Assembly: GCA_902826155.1 (NCBI GenBank) | Contig: CADEDU010000087.1 | Coordinates: 12,791 to 30,787 of the forward strand | Reading direction: 5' to 3' | Length of the DNA stretch: 17,997 nucleotides | Source: an uncultured beta proteobacterium | GTDB taxonomy: Bacteria; Pseudomonadota; Gammaproteobacteria; Burkholderiales; SG8-39 | Shown here: positions 7,267 through 15,647 of the stretch, in pieces | How positions within the stretch are numbered: position 1 is the first letter of the stretch | How the letters are laid out: each line of letters starts with the position of its first letter | Notes under the pieces: generated by a model | What the model saw: only the letters and a program-made list of their open reading frames with translations | Told to the model about the DNA's origin: nothing | Database searches by the model: none | Translations under genes and position numbers: made by a program

Positions 7267-8430
7267 ATGGACCTGGAAACATTAGCGGTACGCGCCGGAC
7301 AGGTGCGCAGTCAATTCAACGAGCATGCCGAGGCGCTGTTCCTCACCTCGAGCTTCGTGTTCGAGAGCGCGGCCCAGGCGGCGGCGCGTTTCTCCGGCAC
7401 CGAAGCGGGCAACGTCTATTCGCGCTTCACCAATCCGACCGTCTCGATGTTCCAGGAGCGGCTGGCCGCGCTGGAGGGCGGGCAGGCGTGCATTGCCACG
7501 GCATCGGGCATGTCGGCGATCCTTGCGGTCGCGATGGCAACGCTCAAAGCCGGCGATCACGTCGTATGCGCAGCCGGCGTGTTCGGGGCGACGGTGCAGC
7601 TGTTCGCCAACATCCTGAGCAAGTTCGGCGTGACGACCACGTTCGTCGCCGGAACCGCCAGCGAGGCCTGGCGCGCAGCGATCGGCGGCAATACGAAGCT
7701 CCTGTTCGTGGAGACGCCGGCCAATCCCACCACCGAGATCTACGACATCGCCGCGCTCGCCGAACTCGCGCATCGGGCAGGCGCGCGGCTGGTGGTGGAC
7801 AACTGTTTCTGTTCGCCCGCGCTGCAGCGGCCACTGTCGATGGGGGCCGACGTCGTCGTGCATTCGGCCACGAAATACCTCGACGGACAGGGACGGGTGC
7901 TGGGTGGCGCGGTGGTCGCCGATCGTCAACTCATCGAGGAGGCATTGCTGCCGTTCGTGCGCACGGCCGGTCCGAGCCTGTCGCCGTTCAACGCCTGGGT
8001 GCTGCTCAAGGGCATCGAGACGTTGGGGATCCGCATGGAGGCGCAATCTTCGCGTGCACTGGCACTGGCGCAATGGCTGGAGCAGCATCCGCGGGTCGAG
8101 CGCGTCTACTACCCTGGGTTGGCCTCGCATCCGCAGCACGCGCTGGCGATGCGCCAGCAACGCTCGGGCGGGGCGATCGTCTCGTTCGACGTGAAGGGTG
8201 CGCGCGAAGCCGCATGGCGCGTGATCGACGCCACTCGCGTGATCTCGATCACCGCGAATCTGGGCGATACCAAGACGACGATCACCCACCCGGCCAGCAC
8301 GACCCATGGACGGATCTCGGCGCAGGCACGCGCGGCCGCCGGCATCGGTGAAGGGCTGCTGCGCGTGGCGGTGGGGCTGGAATCCGTGGAAGACTTGAAG
8401 ACCGATCTCGCCCGCGGACTCGACGCCTGA
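7267..8430 (+). CDS. metZ: O-succinylhomoserine sulfhydrylase
   Basis: This PLP enzyme of the Cys/Met metabolism family makes homocysteine from O-succinylhomoserine (or O-acetylhomoserine) and sulfide, the direct sulfhydrylation route to methionine. The protein has 387 residues. The PLP-binding lysine is K203 in HSATKYLDGQGR; D178 in VVDNCFCSP should contact the pyridine nitrogen; YSRFTNPT (51-58) is the usual cofactor-phosphate region. The N-terminus, LAVRAGQVRSQFNEHAEALFLTSS, fits MetZ, which supports the ATG at 7267. A GAG at 7257-7259 lies seven bases before it. The frame is also open back to a TTG at 7045, but those 74 codons look non-conserved. Position behind purF is usual in betaproteobacteria. 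Regulation by SAM is likely from the leader. Confidence 0.94.
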   Translation: MDLETLAVRAGQVRSQFNEHAEALFLTSSFVFESAAQAAARFSGTEAGNVYSRFTNPTVSMFQERLAALEGGQACIATASGMSAILAVAMATLKAGDHVVCAAGVFGATVQLFANILSKFGVTTTFVAGTASEAWRAAIGGNTKLLFVETPANPTTEIYDIAALAELAHRAGARLVVDNCFCSPALQRPLSMGADVVVHSATKYLDGQGRVLGGAVVADRQLIEEALLPFVRTAGPSLSPFNAWVLLKGIETLGIRMEAQSSRALALAQWLEQHPRVERVYYPGLASHPQHALAMRQQRSGGAIVSFDVKGAREAAWRVIDATRVISITANLGDTKTTITHPASTTHGRISAQARAAAGIGEGLLRVAVGLESVEDLKTDLARGLDA

Positions 8431-8481
8431 GCGTCTTGATCGCAGGCGCGTCACGGCGCGCAGGTGGAGCGGACGCGGGCT

Positions 8482-9207
8482 TCAGTTGATCGCGACCGAC
8501 TCCAGCCGATCCGGCGTTGCCCGCAGAAAACTTCCCGCTTCTGCCCAATCGGCAAGGACCCAGCGCTCGCAGATGAGGCCGCCGACTTCATGCCGATGCG
8601 TGGCCGGCCGATGGGTATGGCCGTGGATCATTCGCCGGGCACCGCTTTGCGCGAACCGCTCGCGCACCGCGTCCTCGTTGACATCCATGATCTGCATCGA
8701 CTTGACGCTCTTGGCGCGTTCGCTCCTCGCGCGCGCATAGCGGGCAATGGCACGTCGCACTGCCAGAGGCAACGCGAGCAGCGAGCGGCGGCTCCAACTC
8801 GAACGGATACGGCGCCGATATGCCTGATAAGGCGCGTCGTCGGTGCACAGATCGTCGCCATGGGTGAGCACGGTACGCGTGCCCCACAGGTCGATCACCG
8901 TGGGATCGTCGAGCAGCGTAAAGCTGCCGCGCGCGGCGGCGCGTGATCCGAGCAGGAAGTCGCGGTTTCCCGGCATGAAGTAGACCGGCGTTCCCGCGCT
9001 CGCAAGTACGCTGGTCGCAGCGAACACCTGCTCGATGAGCGGAGCGGTGTCGTCATCGCCGATCCACGCGTCGAACAAGTCGCCCAGGATGTACAGCGCC
9101 GCGGCGCTGCGTGCATGCGCATCGCGCAGAAAGCGAAGCAGCAGATCGGTCGCCGCGGGCCGCGCCGCGCTCAGATGCAGGTCGGAGATGAACAGGACCG
9201 GCTTCAA
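8482..9207 (-). CDS. lpxH: UDP-2,3-diacylglucosamine diphosphatase
   Basis: LpxH removes UMP from UDP-2,3-diacylglucosamine to give lipid X, the fourth step of lipid A synthesis, at the inner face of the inner membrane. The 241-residue protein (E. coli 240) has the calcineurin-like metal motifs in order: SDLHL (Asp9, His11), GDLFD (Asp43), GNRD (80-83), HGD (His116) and HGHTHRP (His195, His197). The start is TTG at 9207; no ATG or GTG lies before FISDLHL, so the rare start is forced. It begins 21 bases after the ppiB stop and in the same frame, with a poor ribosome binding site, so translation probably depends on ppiB. ppiB-lpxH is a conserved pair. Confidence 0.95.
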   Translation of the reverse strand: MKPVLFISDLHLSAARPAATDLLLRFLRDAHARSAAALYILGDLFDAWIGDDDTAPLIEQVFAATSVLASAGTPVYFMPGNRDFLLGSRAAARGSFTLLDDPTVIDLWGTRTVLTHGDDLCTDDAPYQAYRRRIRSSWSRRSLLALPLAVRRAIARYARARSERAKSVKSMQIMDVNEDAVRERFAQSGARRMIHGHTHRPATHRHEVGGLICERWVLADWAEAGSFLRATPDRLESVAIN

Positions 9208-9228
9208 GCGCGACGGCCGGCTGGGGGT

Positions 9229-9720
9229 CTAAACGACCTCGGCGCGCTCGATCATCACATCGGACTGCGGCACGTCATCGTGAAAGCCGCGCTTGGCGGT
9301 GGGCATCCCCTTGATCTTGTCGACGACCTCGGTGCCTTCGACCACCTTGCCGAACACGCAATATCCCCAACCCTGCGGCGTCTGCGACTTGTGATCGAGA
9401 AACGCGTTGTTGGCGACATTGATGAAGAACTGGCTGGTCGCCGAATGCGGTTCGCCGGTGCGCGCCATCGCGACCGTGTAGGTCTCGTTCTTCAGTCCGT
9501 TGTTGGCTTCGTTCTGGATCGACGCTGCAGTGGGCTTCTGTTTCATGGTGGGGTCGAAACCGCCGCCCTGGATCATGAACCCGTCGATCACCCGATGGAA
9601 CAGCGTCTGGTTGTAGTGCCCGTTATTCACGTAGTGCAGGAAGTTCTTCGCGCTGATCGGTGCCGCGGTTTCGTTGAGTTCGATGCCGATCACGCCGAAG
9701 TTCGTATGCAGTCTGACCAT
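9229..9720 (-). CDS. ppiB: Cytoplasmic peptidyl-prolyl cis-trans isomerase (cyclophilin B)
   Basis: This 163-residue cyclophilin has no signal peptide and is expected to speed proline isomerisation in the cytoplasm. The catalytic Arg43 is in [15 protein letters not shown] (41-55), followed by SQFFINV (96-102) and [11 protein letters not shown] (119-129) of the fold. The ATG at 9720 is chosen over the longer open frame because the family begins there and AAAGG lies six bases upstream. It sits between ppiA (31 bases before) and lpxH (21 bases after). Confidence 0.96.
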   Translation of the reverse strand: MVRLHTNFGVIGIELNETAAPISAKNFLHYVNNGHYNQTLFHRVIDGFMIQGGGFDPTMKQKPTAASIQNEANNGLKNETYTVAMARTGEPHSATSQFFINVANNAFLDHKSQTPQGWGYCVFGKVVEGTEVVDKIKGMPTAKRGFHDDVPQSDVMIERAEVV

Positions 9721-9751
9721 GATGTGCCTTTCGCAGTCCGTTCGATTTGCG

Positions 9752-10312
9752 TTACTTCGTGATGACGCGAGCTTTCTCGATGATGATCGGTTCGCGCGGG
9801 ACGTTCTGATGACCACCGGCGTTGCCCGTGGCCACCTTGGTGATCTTCTCGACCACATCCATGCCGGTGACGACCTTGCCGAACACCGCGTAGCCGAAGC
9901 CCTGCGGCGAAGGTTCGCGGAAATTGAGGAAGTCGTTGTTCTTCACGTTGATGAAGAACTGTGCGCTCGCCGAATGAGGGTTGGGTGTGCGGGCCATCGC
10001 AACCGTGCCGACGTCGTTCTTCAGGCCGTTGCCCGCCTCGTTCTCGATCGTTGCGCGCGTGGGCTTCTGGTTCATGTCCTTGTCGAAGCCCCCGCCCTGG
10101 ATCATGAAGCCGTCGATCACCCGGTGGAAGATCGTGCCGTTGTAGTGGCCGTCCTTCACATACTGCACGAAGTTGGCGACGGACTTGGGTGCTTTCTTGT
10201 CATCCAGTTCGAGCACGATGACGCCGCGATTGGTGGCCAGTTCGACACGGGTGTTCTGCGCCAGGGTGGGCGCCGCGATCAACAGGGCGGCAAGGAAAGC
10301 GAGGATTCTCAC
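9752..10312 (-). CDS. ppiA: Periplasmic peptidyl-prolyl cis-trans isomerase (cyclophilin A)
   Basis: The 186-residue protein starts with a signal peptide ([18 protein letters not shown], cleavage before Gln19), so it acts in the periplasm on folding envelope proteins. Arg64 in [15 protein letters not shown] (62-76) and AQFFINV are the active-site parts. It is closely similar to the cytoplasmic copy downstream, so the two probably arose by tandem duplication. The start is GTG at 10312, which overlaps the TGA stop of the preceding TPR gene as GTGA, a sign of coupled translation. Confidence 0.94.
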   Translation of the reverse strand: MRILAFLAALLIAAPTLAQNTRVELATNRGVIVLELDDKKAPKSVANFVQYVKDGHYNGTIFHRVIDGFMIQGGGFDKDMNQKPTRATIENEAGNGLKNDVGTVAMARTPNPHSASAQFFINVKNNDFLNFREPSPQGFGYAVFGKVVTGMDVVEKITKVATGNAGGHQNVPREPIIIEKARVITK

Positions 10313-10968
10313 TGAGTGACTCCGGTGGTGGGTGGAGAGGGCGTGACCGCGGCGGCGGGCGCGCCGGGGTTCGAGGGAGTGGCTTGGCCGGAGCCGGTCG
10401 CAGGCTTCGCGCCTTGGGCGAGTTCGCGTGCCAGCGTCAGCTTCGTGCGCAGAACGCGTCCACCCGCGCCGCCGGCGATCGCGCGCTCGTACGAGCGCTG
10501 GGCCAGGCGCACGTAGATGTCGCCCAGATTCTCGTGCGCGATCGCATCGTTGGGGTTGGCGAGTAGGGCGCTTTGCAGTGCATCGCGGGCCTTGTCGTAG
10601 TCACCGCGTGCGGCGTAGAGCACGGCGAGATTGTTGTGCGGCTCGGGCAATTCGGGCTGCTCCATCGCCAGTTCGTTGAACGCCACGATGGCGGCGTCGG
10701 GCTGGCGCTGTTCGATCAGGATCAGCCCGCGCAGGAAACGCGCACGCGAATCCTTGGGCTCCTTCTTCAGGAACTGTTCGATGCGCTGGCGTGCATCGGC
10801 GTATTCGCCTCGTCGATAGGCCCGATCGGCCTCCTGGACTTCGGCCGGCACAACGACCGGGGACTTGCCTGTCGCCGAGGCGGGTTGTGCCGCGATCGGG
10901 CGCGCGCCGATCGCGCAGAACAGCAGGGTCGAGCAGAACGCCAGGACGAGGGGGGTGCGAAAACCCAT
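10309..10968 (-). CDS. Secreted TPR-repeat protein
   Basis: The 219-residue protein has a hydrophobic signal sequence (about 6-28, ending IAAQ) and then TPR helices from about 42 to 165, including [17 protein letters not shown] and [22 protein letters not shown] repeats bind other proteins. The location is probably periplasmic; no lipobox cysteine is positioned convincingly. The C-terminal tail (about 185-219) is rich in Gly, Ala, Pro and Thr and looks disordered. The gene is next to cyclophilin genes and divergent from cysS, an arrangement common in betaproteobacteria, so a role in envelope protein handling is possible but unproven. Confidence 0.85.
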   Translation of the reverse strand: MGFRTPLVLAFCSTLLFCAIGARPIAAQPASATGKSPVVVPAEVQEADRAYRRGEYADARQRIEQFLKKEPKDSRARFLRGLILIEQRQPDAAIVAFNELAMEQPELPEPHNNLAVLYAARGDYDKARDALQSALLANPNDAIAHENLGDIYVRLAQRSYERAIAGGAGGRVLRTKLTLARELAQGAKPATGSGQATPSNPGAPAAAVTPSPPTTGVTQ

Positions 10969-10969
10969 T

Positions 10970-10978
10970 TGCTATACT
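10970..10978 (+). promoter_or_regulatory. Extended -10 promoter for cysS
   Basis: TGCTATACT is an extended -10 element: TG, one base, then TATACT, five of six matches to TATAAT. No -35 box is visible 17 bases upstream, which is normal for this promoter type. The predicted start near 10985 gives cysS a leader of about 120 bases. The element lies at the start codon of the opposite TPR gene. Confidence 0.55.
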
Positions 10979-11022
10979 GCGCCGCCGCTTGAATGGGCCG
11001 CGTGAAGTCTGGCAAGCGCGCG

Positions 11023-11031
11023 ATTCTAGCA
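11023..11031 (-). promoter_or_regulatory. Extended -10 promoter for the TPR-ppiA-ppiB-lpxH unit
   Basis: Read on the minus strand the bases are TGCTAGAAT, again TG, one base and a five-of-six -10 hexamer. The predicted start near 11016 leaves about 48 bases before the TPR gene. It faces the cysS promoter about 45 bases away, and the two transcripts would overlap at their 5' ends. Confidence 0.5.
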
Positions 11032-11105
11032 ACAAACATCCCGGCTTCCCTCACCGTCAGGCGGTGCCAAGGCGAAGCCCTCTCGGTTCGGCCCATCGTG
11101 CCCCG

Positions 11106-12512
11106 ATGAAGATCTACAACACGCTCACCCGCTCCAAAGAGTCGCTGCAGCCGATCGAAGCCGGCCACGTGCGCTTGTACGTGTGCGGCATGACGGTCTA
11201 CGACTACTGTCACCTGGGCCACGCGCGCGTGATGGTGGTGTTCGACATGGTGCAGCGCTGGCTGCGCTCGAGCGGGGTCCGCGTGACGTATGTGCGCAAC
11301 ATCACCGATATCGACGACAAGATCATCAGGCGCGCGGTCGAGAACGGCGAGACCATCTCGCAGCTGACCGACCGGTTCATCCGCTTCATGGACGAAGACG
11401 CCGCCGCGCTCGGCGTGCAAAAACCCGACCACGAGCCGCGTGCGACGCAGTACGTTCCGCAGATGCTCGGCCTCATCGGCGTGCTCGAGAACAAGGGCCT
11501 GGCCTATCAGGCAGCCGACGGCGACGTGAACTATGCGGTCCGCAAGTTCAGCGGCTACGGCAAGCTCTCCGGCAAATCGCTCGACGAACTGCGCGCCGGC
11601 GAGCGCGTCGAGGTCGACCAGGACAAGCGCGATCCGCTCGATTTCGTGCTGTGGAAACGCGCCAAGGAGAACGAGCCGTCCTGGCCGTCGAAGTACGGCG
11701 CCGGCCGGCCGGGTTGGCACATCGAGTGCTCGGCGATGAGCTCGGCGTTGCTGGGTGAGCATTTCGACATCCACGGCGGCGGGGCCGACCTGCAGTTCCC
11801 GCACCACGAGAACGAGATCGCACAGTCCGAGGGCGCAAGCGGCCGCACGTTCGTGAACCTGTGGATGCACAACGGCTTCGTTCGCGTCGACGACGAGAAG
11901 ATGTCGAAGTCGCTCGGCAACTTCTTCACCATCCGTGAAGTGCTGGCGCGCTATCACCCCGAGGTGGTGCGGTTCTTCATCCTGCGCGCGCACTACCGCA
12001 GCCCGCTCAATTACTCCGATCACCATCTGGACGAGGCGCGCAGCGCCTTGACGCGCCTTTACACCGCACTCAAGAACGCGCCGCCGCAGGGCACGGCCAT
12101 CGCGCAGGGCACGGCCATCGATTGGACCGATCCGTTCGCGGCGCGATTCAAGGCCGCGATGGACGATGACTTCAACACCGCCGATGCGATGGCGGTGCTG
12201 TTCGATCTTGCGGCGCAGGCCAATCGTTCCGGGTCGGGGCAGCACGCCGGATTGCTGCGTGCACTTGGCGGCACGTTGGGCCTGTTGCAAGGCGATCCGG
12301 TCGCATTCCTGCAAGGTCAGCTCGGATCGAGCCAGGCGACAGGCGACGTGCCCGCCGGCCTCGACCAGAGCGTCGAGGCGTACATCGACGAGCGCAATCA
12401 GGCACGCAAGGCGAGGAACTTCAAGCGCGCCGATGAGATCCGCAAGCTGCTGCTCGATGCAGGGATCGTGCTCGAGGACGGCGCGGGCGGCACGACCTGG
12501 CGCCGCGCTTGA
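11106..12512 (+). CDS. cysS: Cysteinyl-tRNA synthetase
   Basis: This class I synthetase charges tRNA-Cys. The 468-residue protein has the family landmarks: [16 protein letters not shown] near the N-terminus, holding the first zinc cysteine and the HIGH-type [13 protein letters not shown] and HHENEIAQ for the other zinc ligands; and KMSKSLGN. The ATG at 11106 gives the expected N-terminus (MKIYNTLT), although no strong Shine-Dalgarno is seen. The C-terminal region ends with [20 protein letters not shown], typical of the tRNA-binding tail. An 18-base duplication adds six residues before the DALR-like helical part. It converges on the FecR gene, 12 bases away. Confidence 0.97.
   Translation: MKIYNTLTRSKESLQPIEAGHVRLYVCGMTVYDYCHLGHARVMVVFDMVQRWLRSSGVRVTYVRNITDIDDKIIRRAVENGETISQLTDRFIRFMDEDAAALGVQKPDHEPRATQYVPQMLGLIGVLENKGLAYQAADGDVNYAVRKFSGYGKLSGKSLDELRAGERVEVDQDKRDPLDFVLWKRAKENEPSWPSKYGAGRPGWHIECSAMSSALLGEHFDIHGGGADLQFPHHENEIAQSEGASGRTFVNLWMHNGFVRVDDEKMSKSLGNFFTIREVLARYHPEVVRFFILRAHYRSPLNYSDHHLDEARSALTRLYTALKNAPPQGTAIAQGTAIDWTDPFAARFKAAMDDDFNTADAMAVLFDLAAQANRSGSGQHAGLLRALGGTLGLLQGDPVAFLQGQLGSSQATGDVPAGLDQSVEAYIDERNQARKARNFKRADEIRKLLLDAGIVLEDGAGGTTWRRA
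12086..12121 (+). repeat. 18-base tandem duplication inside cysS
   Basis: GCAGGGCACGGCCATCGC is followed at once by a copy identical for 17 of 18 bases. It encodes QGTAIA then QGTAID, in frame, in the linker before the C-terminal helical domain. The near identity suggests a recent event. Confidence 0.9.
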
Positions 12513-12524
12513 GCGGCGCGAGGC

Positions 12525-14159
12525 CTACGGCGCTTTTCTGAACACCGCCGCGCCCTGCAGCACCGTGCTTTCGGCGGTGGCGTTGACCGGCTGGGCACGA
12601 TAGACCAAGCCCGCTTGCGCGGCGGCCGCACCCGAGAAGAACCCGTTGAACTGACCGGTGCAACCGCCAGGGCAGATCGTGGCCGGCGCATTGCCAGTCA
12701 CTTGCACCGTACCGAACTGCCCGCTGAACTGCGCATTGCCGGTGTCGATCTGCGTGGTCCATTGCGACGGATTCGTCGCGCCGCCGGGCGTGTTCATCTG
12801 CACGTTGAAGTTGGGGAACGCGGCGTTGAGACTGAGCCCGACGCGTCCCGTCGTGAAGTCCACCCCCATGCTCGCGGTCAACGATCCGCTCGGCACGTTG
12901 GTGCCTGCGAAGGTCGGTGCAGTCGCGCTCGACAGCGTGTACGCGGTATAGCCGATCGTGCCGGCGTTGGTGGTGGGCAGTGAGGTGCTCGCCGCGCCGG
13001 CAATGTAGTGCAGGCCTTCGTTGGGACCGAAACGCAGCAATCGAGTCGTGCCGTTCTGCGTGAGCTCGACGTTGTTCGTCCAGCGTCCCCATTCGAGAGT
13101 GCCGTCGGTGCCACCCTCGATGCGCGAACCCGCCGGGCTCGCGTTCGACAGCGCGACGCTACCCATCCGATTGACGGCCCCACCGCTCGCGCCGATCTCG
13201 CTGCCTTGAGCGCTCGCGATGCCTTGAGCGCTTGCGCTGCCGCTGGTGACTGCAAGCGCATTGCCTTGCTGTTCGACCAGGCCATAGGCGTACAGCGCTC
13301 GGGTCTGCGCCCCAGGCTGGCCGCTGCCGTTGGAGCCGGATCCGGTTTCCTGGGTCACGTTCGTCGCCGGTGAGCCTCCGACCACCAGCGCTACGCCCGG
13401 TGACGCGCTGCTCGAGCGCGCGGGCAGCGATCCGGTGAATGGGATCGTGGTCGAGGTGCCGGTCAGATCTGCCGTGGTCGCGCTCGCCGGTCGGGTGAGC
13501 GTCGTCGTGCTGCTGGGCGTGGGTGGCGCCTCTGAGGTGATGCGTGGCGGTTGCGTGCGATCAGTCGTGACGATCGCGCTCGATCCGGCGCTTACTTCGA
13601 TCGTGCCCAGCGTGTTGCTCAGCACCCACACCCCGCTGGTTCCGAACAGACGCGTCGCGCCTTGGTTGTCCACGCTGATCACGCCGCCGGTCCCGCGCAG
13701 TCCGATGGTGGCGGTGGGTGTGGAGATCTGAAAACGCGCGCGATGGATGCGGCCGATGAGACCGCTCACCATGCGGATGGTGCCCTTCACCAGCGAGTAG
13801 AAGCCTGCTTCGTTGCCGTCAGTCGCACCGTCGAAGCGATAGTCGACGATATGGAATTCGGTATCGGGCAGCAGCGAGACGAACGCGCCGTCGGCGAAAC
13901 GCAGTTGCACGCGACCTTGATTGGTGAGAATCCGCTCGCCGCTAAAGAGCAGGTTGCCCTTCTCGATCATGCGCGAGGTGCTGTCGGCGCCCTGCACGAT
14001 CACAGTGCCGACGACGAATTCGACGATGGCGGCGGGCGGTTGGGACCCCGAGGGGGCGGTGTTCGCGTGGACCTGCGCGACGAGCAGAGCCAAGCTCGCG
14101 ACCAACCAGCGCAGAACGTGTCCGAACCCACGCGCGCGGGCAGACAGACGCAAAGACAT
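12525..14159 (-). CDS. Secreted FecR-domain protein with C-terminal TbpB-like barrel domain
   Basis: The 544-residue protein has a signal peptide (hydrophobic core 17-28, likely cut after QVHA at 32) and no lipobox. A FecR domain spans about 44-195, with the typical GERILTNQGRVQLRFADG (74-91), LVKGTIRMVSGLIGR and STPTATIGLRGT (146-157). A long Ser/Thr/Gly/Ala-rich linker follows (about 200-345). The C-terminal part (about 350-544) has alternating beta strands, a Cys496-Cys500 pair and GQFNGFFSGAAAAQAGLVY, which resembles the end of TbpB-type barrels found in surface lipoproteins and hemophilins. It lies 129 bases behind a Slam-like gene in the same direction, so it may be that pore's cargo. 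It is not a normal FecR anti-sigma regulator: no sigma-factor or TonB-receptor gene is near. Confidence 0.75.
   Translation of the reverse strand: MSLRLSARARGFGHVLRWLVASLALLVAQVHANTAPSGSQPPAAIVEFVVGTVIVQGADSTSRMIEKGNLLFSGERILTNQGRVQLRFADGAFVSLLPDTEFHIVDYRFDGATDGNEAGFYSLVKGTIRMVSGLIGRIHRARFQISTPTATIGLRGTGGVISVDNQGATRLFGTSGVWVLSNTLGTIEVSAGSSAIVTTDRTQPPRITSEAPPTPSSTTTLTRPASATTADLTGTSTTIPFTGSLPARSSSASPGVALVVGGSPATNVTQETGSGSNGSGQPGAQTRALYAYGLVEQQGNALAVTSGSASAQGIASAQGSEIGASGGAVNRMGSVALSNASPAGSRIEGGTDGTLEWGRWTNNVELTQNGTTRLLRFGPNEGLHYIAGAASTSLPTTNAGTIGYTAYTLSSATAPTFAGTNVPSGSLTASMGVDFTTGRVGLSLNAAFPNFNVQMNTPGGATNPSQWTTQIDTGNAQFSGQFGTVQVTGNAPATICPGGCTGQFNGFFSGAAAAQAGLVYRAQPVNATAESTVLQGAAVFRKAP
13203..13238 (-). 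repeat. 18-base imperfect tandem repeat in the FecR-protein linker
   Basis: Two 18-base units starting GCCTTGAGCGCT on the plus strand differ at two positions. They encode SASAQG and IASAQG in the low-complexity linker between the FecR and barrel parts. Confidence 0.7.
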
Positions 14160-14198
14160 GACGGCATTGACCTCGACGACTGGAGGCTTTTAAGGCTA

Positions 14199-14248
14199 CG
14201 CCGCCTGAGACAATGTTGCAATAATCGTTTTGGACGGTTCAGGCGGCG
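14199..14248 (-). repeat. 10-base inverted repeat between the Slam-like and FecR genes
   Basis: CGCCGCCTGA (14199-14208) and TCAGGCGGCG (14239-14248) are perfect inverted copies around a 30-base AT-richer centre. It may be an operator, or an mRNA stem setting different levels of the pore and its cargo. No T-run follows. The rest of the 129-base gap holds no gene. Confidence 0.5.
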
Positions 14249-14288
14249 GGCGACTTGAGCAGCCTAATCGCTTGAAAGCGGCCCGCCC

Positions 14289-15629
14289 TCAGAAATCGCG
14301 ACGAACCGCGACCGAGCCAACCGTCCGCTTGTACGCGTTCAAACCGATGTTCGAGCGATTCTCGGTGTGGGTGAGCTGCGGAGTCACCGACCAGCCCGGC
14401 GCGATCGTGTAGGTCACGCCCAGGCGCCAGTCCGTCTGGTTGTCGCGCCGCTCAGTGCCAAACAGCGGATCGGCACCGTTGTAGCGCCGCTGCTCGTGGC
14501 TGCCACCGAAGAACAGTGTCGTGGAGGGGAGCAACGCGAACTGGCCGCCCAGCCGCAAGCCGAGCGGCTTGTGGCCCAGATGCGGGAATCGGCCTTCGCG
14601 CGCGATTTCATTGCCGCCGTATACGCTGCCGAACAGCACCATGTTGCGCAGCGCCGGAAAGGCATGGGCGTACGCCGCGCCGAAGATGTGCCGGTCGGCA
14701 TCGCGAACCGGCTGGCCCGGATACGACAGGCGCGCCTGCTGAGCGAAGGCGGTGACCTGATTGATCTCGCTCAGGTTGATCTGCCACTGCGCCAGTGCGC
14801 CTACCGAATCGCGAAAGCGGTCGTCGTCGAGACGGAAGGTCTGCGACTGGCCGGCCAGCGAGAACGCGTGCTGGCCCAGCACGTAGCGCGTGCCGAGCGA
14901 GGCATCGATGGTGGAGGTGTCGAACTGATCGGCGCGACGGTTGGTCCGCTGCGATCCGGAGGCCGCACCGATCACCGACCAGGCCTGGGTGAGCTCGTGC
15001 GAGAGCGTCACGCCGCCGCCGACGGCGAAGTACTTGTCCTTGCGACGCACCGACGAGGAGTTCAGCGTCACGTCGAGCACCGCACCGCTCGCCAGAGGAA
15101 TCGCGACCTGGGTGAGGGACGTGGCGCTGTTGACGTTCGTGTCGTAGCCGATGCTTGCCTCGAGGTAACCCGCCAATCGCGTGCGGGCCGGCTCGAGGGC
15201 CGACAGATACTTGTCGATGGTCGTGCGGGCTTCGGCGGGCACCGAGGTCTGCTCGCGAACGGTGCGGAATTCGCGTTGGGCATTGCCGCGCTCGCCAAGC
15301 GCAAAGTACGCCCGCGCGATCTCGGCGCGCGCAACGTGGAAGTCCGGTTGCACTGCGAGTACGCGTTCGAGGGCGAACACGGCACGTTGCGGATCGCCGG
15401 CGTCGATCGCGGCCACGCCCAGCAGATAGTCGAAATCGACTTCGCCCGCCCGTTTGGACTCATGGGGGCTGAGCAACTCGAGGGCGCCCTTGGCGTCTTT
15501 GGCGCCGAGCAGGCGGCGGGCATCGTCCAGCAACTGGTCGGACCAGGCCGGACCGGTCATTGCTGCCGCGAGCAGTCCGGCGAGAAGCGGCCGAACCAGG
15601 CGCAGACGACGTGAGCAGGGCAGGGGCAT
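14289..15629 (-). CDS. Slam-like (DUF560) TPR plus outer-membrane barrel protein
   Basis: The 446-residue protein has a signal peptide (hydrophobic core about 12-27, likely cut after AWS at 30) and TPR helices (about 31-147, including DPQRAVFALERVLAVQPDFHVARAEI in several parts). From about 152 to the end it has alternating amphipathic strands ending in Phe446, as in outer-membrane barrels. LEASIGYDTNVNSAT (156-170) opens the barrel and matches the GYDxNxN pattern of Slam proteins, which move surface lipoproteins or hemophilin-like proteins across the outer membrane (type XI secretion). The neighbouring FecR/TbpB-like protein is the natural cargo candidate. Alternative: another TPR-barrel family with a structural role. 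No clear promoter was found; the ribosome binding site is a weak AGAAG. Confidence 0.72.
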   Translation of the reverse strand: MPLPCSRRLRLVRPLLAGLLAAAMTGPAWSDQLLDDARRLLGAKDAKGALELLSPHESKRAGEVDFDYLLGVAAIDAGDPQRAVFALERVLAVQPDFHVARAEIARAYFALGERGNAQREFRTVREQTSVPAEARTTIDKYLSALEPARTRLAGYLEASIGYDTNVNSATSLTQVAIPLASGAVLDVTLNSSSVRRKDKYFAVGGGVTLSHELTQAWSVIGAASGSQRTNRRADQFDTSTIDASLGTRYVLGQHAFSLAGQSQTFRLDDDRFRDSVGALAQWQINLSEINQVTAFAQQARLSYPGQPVRDADRHIFGAAYAHAFPALRNMVLFGSVYGGNEIAREGRFPHLGHKPLGLRLGGQFALLPSTTLFFGGSHEQRRYNGADPLFGTERRDNQTDWRLGVTYTIAPGWSVTPQLTHTENRSNIGLNAYKRTVGSVAVRRDF

Positions 15630-15647
15630 GTGGGTCTTCTATCTAAA

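Noticed and set aside
7037..7282. 81-residue minus-strand ORF across the metZ leader
   Set aside because: It lies antisense to the promoter-riboswitch region, has no visible ribosome binding site or family features, and its helical look comes from the palindromic leader sequence.
8446..8461. GCGCG/CGCGC stem between the convergent metZ and lpxH genes as a terminator
   Set aside because: The stem is only five pairs of alternating GC, which is expected by chance at this GC content, and no T-run follows on either strand.
10767..12314. 515-residue minus-strand ORF opposite cysS
   Set aside because: Shadow of cysS with His/Arg/Val-rich composition and no domain features; it would also run through the cysS promoter and into the TPR gene.
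12513..12540. Bidirectional terminator between cysS and the FecR gene
   Set aside because: A TTTT is present, but only a four-pair AGCG/CGCT stem can be drawn before it, with a large loop.
12525..14159. FecR-type iron-signalling regulator (anti-sigma factor)
   Set aside because: No ECF sigma factor or TonB-dependent receptor is adjacent, the protein has a cleavable signal peptide rather than a membrane anchor, and the C-terminal part is a strand-rich exported domain.
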